Shown here: piece by piece, positions 13,648-17,607 of the stretch
Layout: each line of letters starts with the position of its first letter
Position numbering within the stretch: position 1 is the first letter of the stretch
Origin: Gemmobacter sp.
GTDB taxonomy: Bacteria > Pseudomonadota > Alphaproteobacteria > Rhodobacterales > Rhodobacteraceae
Direction of reading: 5' to 3'
Assembly: GCA_003509785.1 (NCBI GenBank)
Contig: DOMY01000190.1
Span: 947 to 18,553 of the forward strand
DNA: 17,607 bases
Program-made: the position numbers and the translations under genes
Notes under the pieces: model-generated
The model's database searches: none
What the model was told of the DNA's origin: nothing
Seen by the model: the letters and a program-made list of their open reading frames with translations, nothing else

Positions 13648-14910
13648 ATGAAATTCAATCATCTGTCGGCGGCGCTGTTTGGCACCGCCCTGACCGCGCT
13701 TACCCTGTCTGCTGCAGAGGCCGAAGAGCTGCGCATGTCCTGGTGGGGGGGCGAAAGCCGCCATATTGCCACCCAGAAAGGGCTGGAACTTTGCGGCGCG
13801 AAACATGGCCATGTGGTGAAAGGCGAATTCACCGGCTTTGATGGCTATCTTGAAAAGCTGACAACCCAGATGGCGGGCAGCACCGAGGCCGACATCATGC
13901 AGGTCAACTGGCCGTGGCTGCCGCTGTTTTCCCGCGATGGCACGGGCTTTGCCGATCTGCGCAGCCTGCCGGGCATCGACCTGGGCCAATGGTCAGAGGC
14001 TGATCTGGCCAGCGGCTCCATGAATGGCGTGCTGCAGGGGCTTTCGGTTTCCACCACCGGGCGGGCGTTCTTCTTCAATGTGACGACCTTCGAAAAGGCA
14101 GGCGTCGCCATTCCCACCAGCTGGGCCGAATTCTTCGAAGCCACAAGGGCGGTCAAGGAAAAGCTGGGCGCCGATACCTATACGTTCAATGCCGTCAAGG
14201 AAACCGCACAGCTTCTGGTCACGCTGGCCGTGGTGCAGAAAACCGGCAAGGACATGGTTGATCCCGCCAGCAACCGGGTGGCCTGGACCGTGGAAGAGCT
14301 GGCAGAGGGCATCGGCTTTCTGGGCAAGCTGGTGGAAACCGGCGCCATCCGCTCGCAGAAGGAAGAGGCATCCGATGGCAATGTGAACCTGTTCGAAAAG
14401 CCCGCCTGGGCCGCAGGCAAGATTGCCGGTTCCTATGAATGGGATTCGACCTATGCCAAATATGCCGATCCGTTGCAGGATGGGCAGGTGTTGAAACCCG
14501 TGCCGATGCTGAAGATCGATGGCGCGGTGACAGACGGGGTTTACCGCAAGCCTTCGATGGTCTTTGCGATTTCGGCCAATTCGAAACACCCCGAGGCGGC
14601 GGCACAGATCCTGAACTGCCTGTTGAACGAACCCGAAGGGATTGCCGCACTGGGCACCTCGCGTGGGTTGCCTGCCTCCAAAGCCGCCGCCGCACAGCTG
14701 GCCAACGAGGGCGAGCCCGAGGTGCGGGCGGCCAATGCCATTGTCATGGCCTCCAGCGGGCCGACCGTTTCGCCCTTCAACGAGCATCCTGAAATCCGGG
14801 GCATCTTCATAGATACGCTGGAAGAATTTGCCTATGGCCAGCTGGATGCACAGGCCGCGGCAGAACAGATCGTCGATGGCGTGAATGACGTGCTGTCGAA
14901 TTTTGATTGA
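13648..14910 (+). CDS. ABC transporter extracellular solute-binding protein, TogB-like
   Basis: This 420-residue periplasmic binding protein (family 1) has an N-terminal signal peptide (hydrophobic LSAALFGTALTALTLSA, cleavage likely after Ala25 in AEA). The mature part begins ELRMSWWGGESRHIATQKG and continues with FTGFDGYLEKLTTQMAGSTEADIMQVNWPWL, which resembles oligogalacturonide-binding TogB-type proteins. The ATG at 13648 has an excellent AGAGGAGG (13633-13640) 7 bases upstream; the longer frame from 13564 overlaps the ATPase gene and is rejected. It is the last gene of the ABC operon rather than the first, as is more usual. A stable hairpin follows its stop. The oligogalacturonide ligand is inferred from the sequence and from the pectin-degrading gene downstream. 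Confidence 0.88.
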   Translation: MKFNHLSAALFGTALTALTLSAAEAEELRMSWWGGESRHIATQKGLELCGAKHGHVVKGEFTGFDGYLEKLTTQMAGSTEADIMQVNWPWLPLFSRDGTGFADLRSLPGIDLGQWSEADLASGSMNGVLQGLSVSTTGRAFFFNVTTFEKAGVAIPTSWAEFFEATRAVKEKLGADTYTFNAVKETAQLLVTLAVVQKTGKDMVDPASNRVAWTVEELAEGIGFLGKLVETGAIRSQKEEASDGNVNLFEKPAWAAGKIAGSYEWDSTYAKYADPLQDGQVLKPVPMLKIDGAVTDGVYRKPSMVFAISANSKHPEAAAQILNCLLNEPEGIAALGTSRGLPASKAAAAQLANEGEPEVRAANAIVMASSGPTVSPFNEHPEIRGIFIDTLEEFAYGQLDAQAAAEQIVDGVNDVLSNFD

Positions 14911-14916
14911 TCCACC

Positions 14917-14950
14917 GCCTGCCGCACCCCGGCGGTGCGGCAGGCCTTTC
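14917..14950 (+). terminator. Strong hairpin after the binding-protein gene
   Basis: GCCTGCCGCACC (14917-14928) and GGTGCGGCAGGC (14934-14945) form a perfect 12-bp stem with a 5-base loop, followed by CTTTC. The T-run is short, so it may terminate only partly and set a lower level for the downstream hydrolase gene, or it may stabilise the 3' end of the ABC mRNA. It begins 6 bases after the stop codon at 14908-14910. Confidence 0.65.
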
Positions 14951-14961
14951 AAGAGACGAAG

Positions 14962-17607
14962 ATGACCTGCCCTCTGGTTCTAGCTGTCACGCCCCGCATG
15001 GCCGCCCTGCGGCTGCCTGTGCCCGGTGCGCTTTATGATCTTCCCACCCCGCTTGGCTGGTGCCTGTCTTCTGCAGGCCAGCCGGATCGCACTGGGCAGG
15101 CCGCGCAGGCGGTGCTGCTGCTGGATGATCTGCGCCCGGCCACGGATTACCGGCTGCAGGTCACCGGGCTGGGTGACGTGTCCTTTGCCACCATGCCCTG
15201 CGCCGGTCTGGTGACGGTGCGGGGCCTGATCCCGGATGCAGCACCCGAAGATCACGCCGTGGCGCAGGCCAATGCCGCCGTGCTGGCGGCAGCACTGGCC
15301 GAGGTGCCAAGCGGCGGAACGCTGCTTCTGCCCGCTGGCCGCTGGGTTGCGCTGCCGCTGGCATTGCGCAGCGACATGGTTTTGCACCTCGCCCCGGGCT
15401 GCATCCTGCAGGCGCCCGCCAACCGCACAGGCTGGCCCATCCTGCCCGCCCGCGATGCGCAGGGCGCGATGCTGGGCAGCTGGGAGGGCCTGCCAGAACC
15501 CTGTTTCGCAGCACCCGTTCACGCCATCGGTGCCACCCGGCTGGTGATCGAGGGGCGGGGCACCTTGGATGGGGCGGGCGATCTGGGCGACTGGTGGCGC
15601 TGGCCCAAGGAAACCCGCAATGGTGCCCGGCGCCCGCGCGGCCTGCATCTGATCGGCTGTCAGGATGTCACGCTGCTGGGCTTCACCATTCGCAATGCCG
15701 CCAGCTGGACCGTGCATCCCCAGGGCTGTGACCGGCTGGGGGCCTATGGCCTGCAGATCGAAGCCCCGCCCGACAGCCCGAATACCGATGGTTTCAACCC
15801 CGAAATGTGCCGCGATCTGGTGATCGAAGGGGTGCGCTTTTCGGTGGGGGATGATTGCATCGCTGTGAAGGCCGGCAAACGCGGCCCGGCGGGCGAATCC
15901 GATCATCTGGCTGAAACGCGCTGCATCCGGGTGCGACATTGCCTGATGCAGCGCGGGCATGGTGGGCTGGTCATCGGCTCTGAAATGTCGGGTGGGGTGC
16001 ATGACATTGCTGTGGAATACTGCGACATGCGCGGCACTGATCGAGGTTTGCGGCTGAAAACCCGGCGGGGGCGGGGCGGCTGCGTCTCCGGCATTGTCAT
16101 GCGGCATGTGCGGCTGACGGGGGTGCAGACAGCCTTTTCCGCCAATGCCCATTATCATTGCGATGCCGATGGCCATGCCGAATGGGTGCAAAGCCGCGCC
16201 CCGGCCCCGGTCACGCCTGCAACACCGCAGATCGACGGCATCACCATCGAAGACGTCACCATCGACGGGCTGAGCCATGCGGTGGGCTGCTTTCTTGGCC
16301 TGCCCGAAGCGCCGATCCGCAATATCCGCATCCGGCGGCTTTCGGTGCTGGGTCTGAACCCGCAGGCACTGCCGACACCGCCGGTGATGGCCGACCGCAT
16401 CCGCCCCATGCGCCACGAAATGCTGACCGCCGAACACGCTCAGATCCGGTGCGACAAGCCTGCGCTACTGTCGCCCCTTCCCATCACCCTTTCCGCAGAC
16501 GAGCATATCATGACCCTTTCGCGCTACTTCGATCAGTTCTGCCAGAGCTACAAGCCCTACAAGGGCGGCGCCTGGTGCTATGAGGATGGCTGCATCTATC
16601 GCGGGCTGGATCTGCTGGCGGCGGCCACAGGCGATCCGCGCTGGCGGGCCCATCTGCACCGGCTTGCCGATGCCCAGATCGGGGCCAACGGCGCGCTGGC
16701 GGGCTATGACCCGGACGAGTTCAACATCGACAACATCCTGGCGGGCCGCATCCTGTTTCCGCTGTCCCGGGAAACCGGCGATCCGCGCTACATGCTTGCC
16801 GCCGGACGGCTGGTGGCGCAGCTGGATCGTCATCCGCGCATCATGGCTGGGAACTACTGGCACAAGAAACGCTATCCGCATCAGGTCTGGCTCGACGGGC
16901 TTTATATGGGCCTGCCCTTCCAGATCGAATATGCACAGGCCACGGGCGATCAGGCGCGCATTGCCGATGCGCTGGCGCAGTTTTCCACCGCGCTGGCGCT
17001 GACCGCCACTGCAAGCGGTCTGCATGTGCATGGATATGACGAAAGCCGCGAACAGCGCTGGGCGGATCCGGCCACCGGAAAATCGCCGGCTGTCTGGGCA
17101 CGGGCCATGGGATGGCTGGCCATGGCGCTGGTGGATGCCCTGGCGCTGCTGCCGGAAGACAGCGCAACCCGCCCGCTGCGCAACCGTTGCCGGGCGATCC
17201 TGCTGGCAATCATGGCACGGCAGGGGGCATCAGGCCTCTGGCCGCAAGTGCTGGATGCGCCCGATCTGGCGGGCAATTACGATGAAAGTTCTGCCTCTGC
17301 GATGTTCGCCTATGCTTTGCTGCGTGCGGCACGCGCCGGCTTGGCAGGCGGTGACGAGGCTGATCTGCTGCGCAACGCCGGATTGCGCGCCTTGGCCGCG
17401 CTGGAAAGCACCCGGCTTGTAAGCGAAAACGGCGCGATCCGTATGGCGGGCATCTGCCATGTGGCGGGTCTGGGGGCGCTGTCTGGCCCCTATCGTGATG
17501 GCACCCCGGCCTACTATCTGACCGAACAGGTCTTTTCCGATGATTCCAAAGGTGTGGGCCCGTTGATGATGGCCTATGGTGAGGCTTGTCTTGTTCCCGT
17601 ACCGGCC
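14962..17607 (+). CDS. Fused GH28 polygalacturonase - GH105 unsaturated uronyl hydrolase, open at window edge
   Basis: One frame without any stop encodes at least 882 residues. Residues 1 to about 90 look like the FnIII-like domain of exo-polygalacturonases (DDLRPATDYRLQVTGL). The GH28 beta-helix follows to about 500, with NTDG (274-277; Asp276), GDDC (296-299; Asp297, Asp298), the GHG histidine His333 and RLK (364-366): the full catalytic set for hydrolysing galacturonan, with exo action suggested by the PehX-like layout. From about 517 the sequence is GH105 (MTLSRYFDQF), with NIDNILAGR (Asp590), VWLDGLYMGLPF (Asp645), VWARAMGW and YDESSASAMFAYALL. That family removes the 4,5-unsaturated uronyl residue from oligomers. 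No signal peptide is seen, so the protein is probably cytoplasmic. The start ATG has only a weak purine-rich site. Confidence 0.88.
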   Translation, partial: MTCPLVLAVTPRMAALRLPVPGALYDLPTPLGWCLSSAGQPDRTGQAAQAVLLLDDLRPATDYRLQVTGLGDVSFATMPCAGLVTVRGLIPDAAPEDHAVAQANAAVLAAALAEVPSGGTLLLPAGRWVALPLALRSDMVLHLAPGCILQAPANRTGWPILPARDAQGAMLGSWEGLPEPCFAAPVHAIGATRLVIEGRGTLDGAGDLGDWWRWPKETRNGARRPRGLHLIGCQDVTLLGFTIRNAASWTVHPQGCDRLGAYGLQIEAPPDSPNTDGFNPEMCRDLVIEGVRFSVGDDCIAVKAGKRGPAGESDHLAETRCIRVRHCLMQRGHGGLVIGSEMSGGVHDIAVEYCDMRGTDRGLRLKTRRGRGGCVSGIVMRHVRLTGVQTAFSANAHYHCDADGHAEWVQSRAPAPVTPATPQIDGITIEDVTIDGLSHAVGCFLGLPEAPIRNIRIRRLSVLGLNPQALPTPPVMADRIRPMRHEMLTAEHAQIRCDKPALLSPLPITLSADEHIMTLSRYFDQFCQSYKPYKGGAWCYEDGCIYRGLDLLAAATGDPRWRAHLHRLADAQIGANGALAGYDPDEFNIDNILAGRILFPLSRETGDPRYMLAAGRLVAQLDRHPRIMAGNYWHKKRYPHQVWLDGLYMGLPFQIEYAQATGDQARIADALAQFSTALALTATASGLHVHGYDESREQRWADPATGKSPAVWARAMGWLAMALVDALALLPEDSATRPLRNRCRAILLAIMARQGASGLWPQVLDAPDLAGNYDESSASAMFAYALLRAARAGLAGGDEADLLRNAGLRALAALESTRLVSENGAIRMAGICHVAGLGALSGPYRDGTPAYYLTEQVFSDDSKGVGPLMMAYGEACLVPVPA
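16510..17607 (+). other. GH105 (YteR/YesR-type) module inside the fused protein
   Basis: This marks the second module of the hydrolase frame, beginning at an internal Met (residue 517) where a free-standing GH105 protein would start. It spans at least 366 residues, close to the usual 370 or so, so little is missing beyond the edge. The bases before this ATG (TTCCGCAGACGAGCATATC) contain no convincing ribosome site, which argues against separate translation. If the module did start independently it would be a separate gene nested in frame with the GH28 gene. Confidence 0.7.

Noticed and set aside
12513..13658. Open frame of 381 codons on the minus strand
   Set aside because: It is antisense to the complete ABC ATPase gene, shows no known motif and has no ribosome site.
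14980..16437. Open frame of 485 codons on the minus strand
   Set aside because: It lies wholly opposite the GH28 domain, which has all its catalytic motifs. The minus-strand product is rich in Gln, His, Arg and Ala, with no recognisable domain, as expected for the antisense of GC-rich coding DNA.
1..17607. CRISPR arrays, tRNA or rRNA genes, insertion sequences, phage or defence genes
   Set aside because: No spaced direct repeats, no cloverleaf or rRNA-like segments, no transposase or integrase motifs and no terminal repeats were seen. The window is filled by one metabolic locus.

Overview
The window is GC-rich, and its proteins most resemble those of Rhodobacterales-type Alphaproteobacteria. 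The uronate dehydrogenase, galactarolactone cycloisomerase and galactarolactone isomerase look very close to the Agrobacterium enzymes as I remember them. The whole window is one catabolic locus for pectin breakdown products (oligogalacturonides and D-galacturonate). Almost every base is coding. No RNA genes, insertion sequences, CRISPR arrays or phage genes were seen.

Layout. (1) 1-2079, minus strand: kdgK, udh and a truncated aldehyde dehydrogenase, joined by 4-bp ATGA overlaps. (2) 2080-2169: a divergent control region. (3) 2170-9607, plus strand: kduI, kduD, a 27-bp palindromic operator with a promoter-like sequence, then kdgD, gci, gli and a tripartite TRAP transporter (dctP, dctQ, dctM). 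A factor-independent terminator follows. (4) 9562-10536, minus strand: an AraC-family regulator whose 3' end runs through that terminator and into dctM. (5) 10750-14910, plus strand: an ABC importer (two permeases, ATPase, binding protein last), resembling oligogalacturonide systems, followed by a strong hairpin. (6) 14962 to the right edge, plus strand: one uninterrupted reading frame holding a GH28 polygalacturonase and then a GH105 unsaturated-uronyl hydrolase.

How the genes fit together. The ABC importer probably takes up oligogalacturonides and the TRAP system probably takes up monomeric uronate. The GH28-GH105 protein has no visible signal peptide, so it probably trims imported oligomers in the cytoplasm. 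GH105 would release the unsaturated end residue and GH28 would release saturated galacturonate. The unsaturated product goes through KduI, KduD and KdgK to 2-keto-3-deoxy-6-phosphogluconate. Galacturonate goes through Udh, Gli, Gci, KdgD and the aldehyde dehydrogenase to 2-oxoglutarate. Both branches are encoded here except for the final KDPG aldolase, which is not in the window. The most unusual item is the GH28-GH105 fusion. Other points of note are the operator palindrome with a half-site repeated at the divergent promoter, the regulator gene reading antisense through a terminator, and a Gly-to-Ala change in the ABC Walker A motif.
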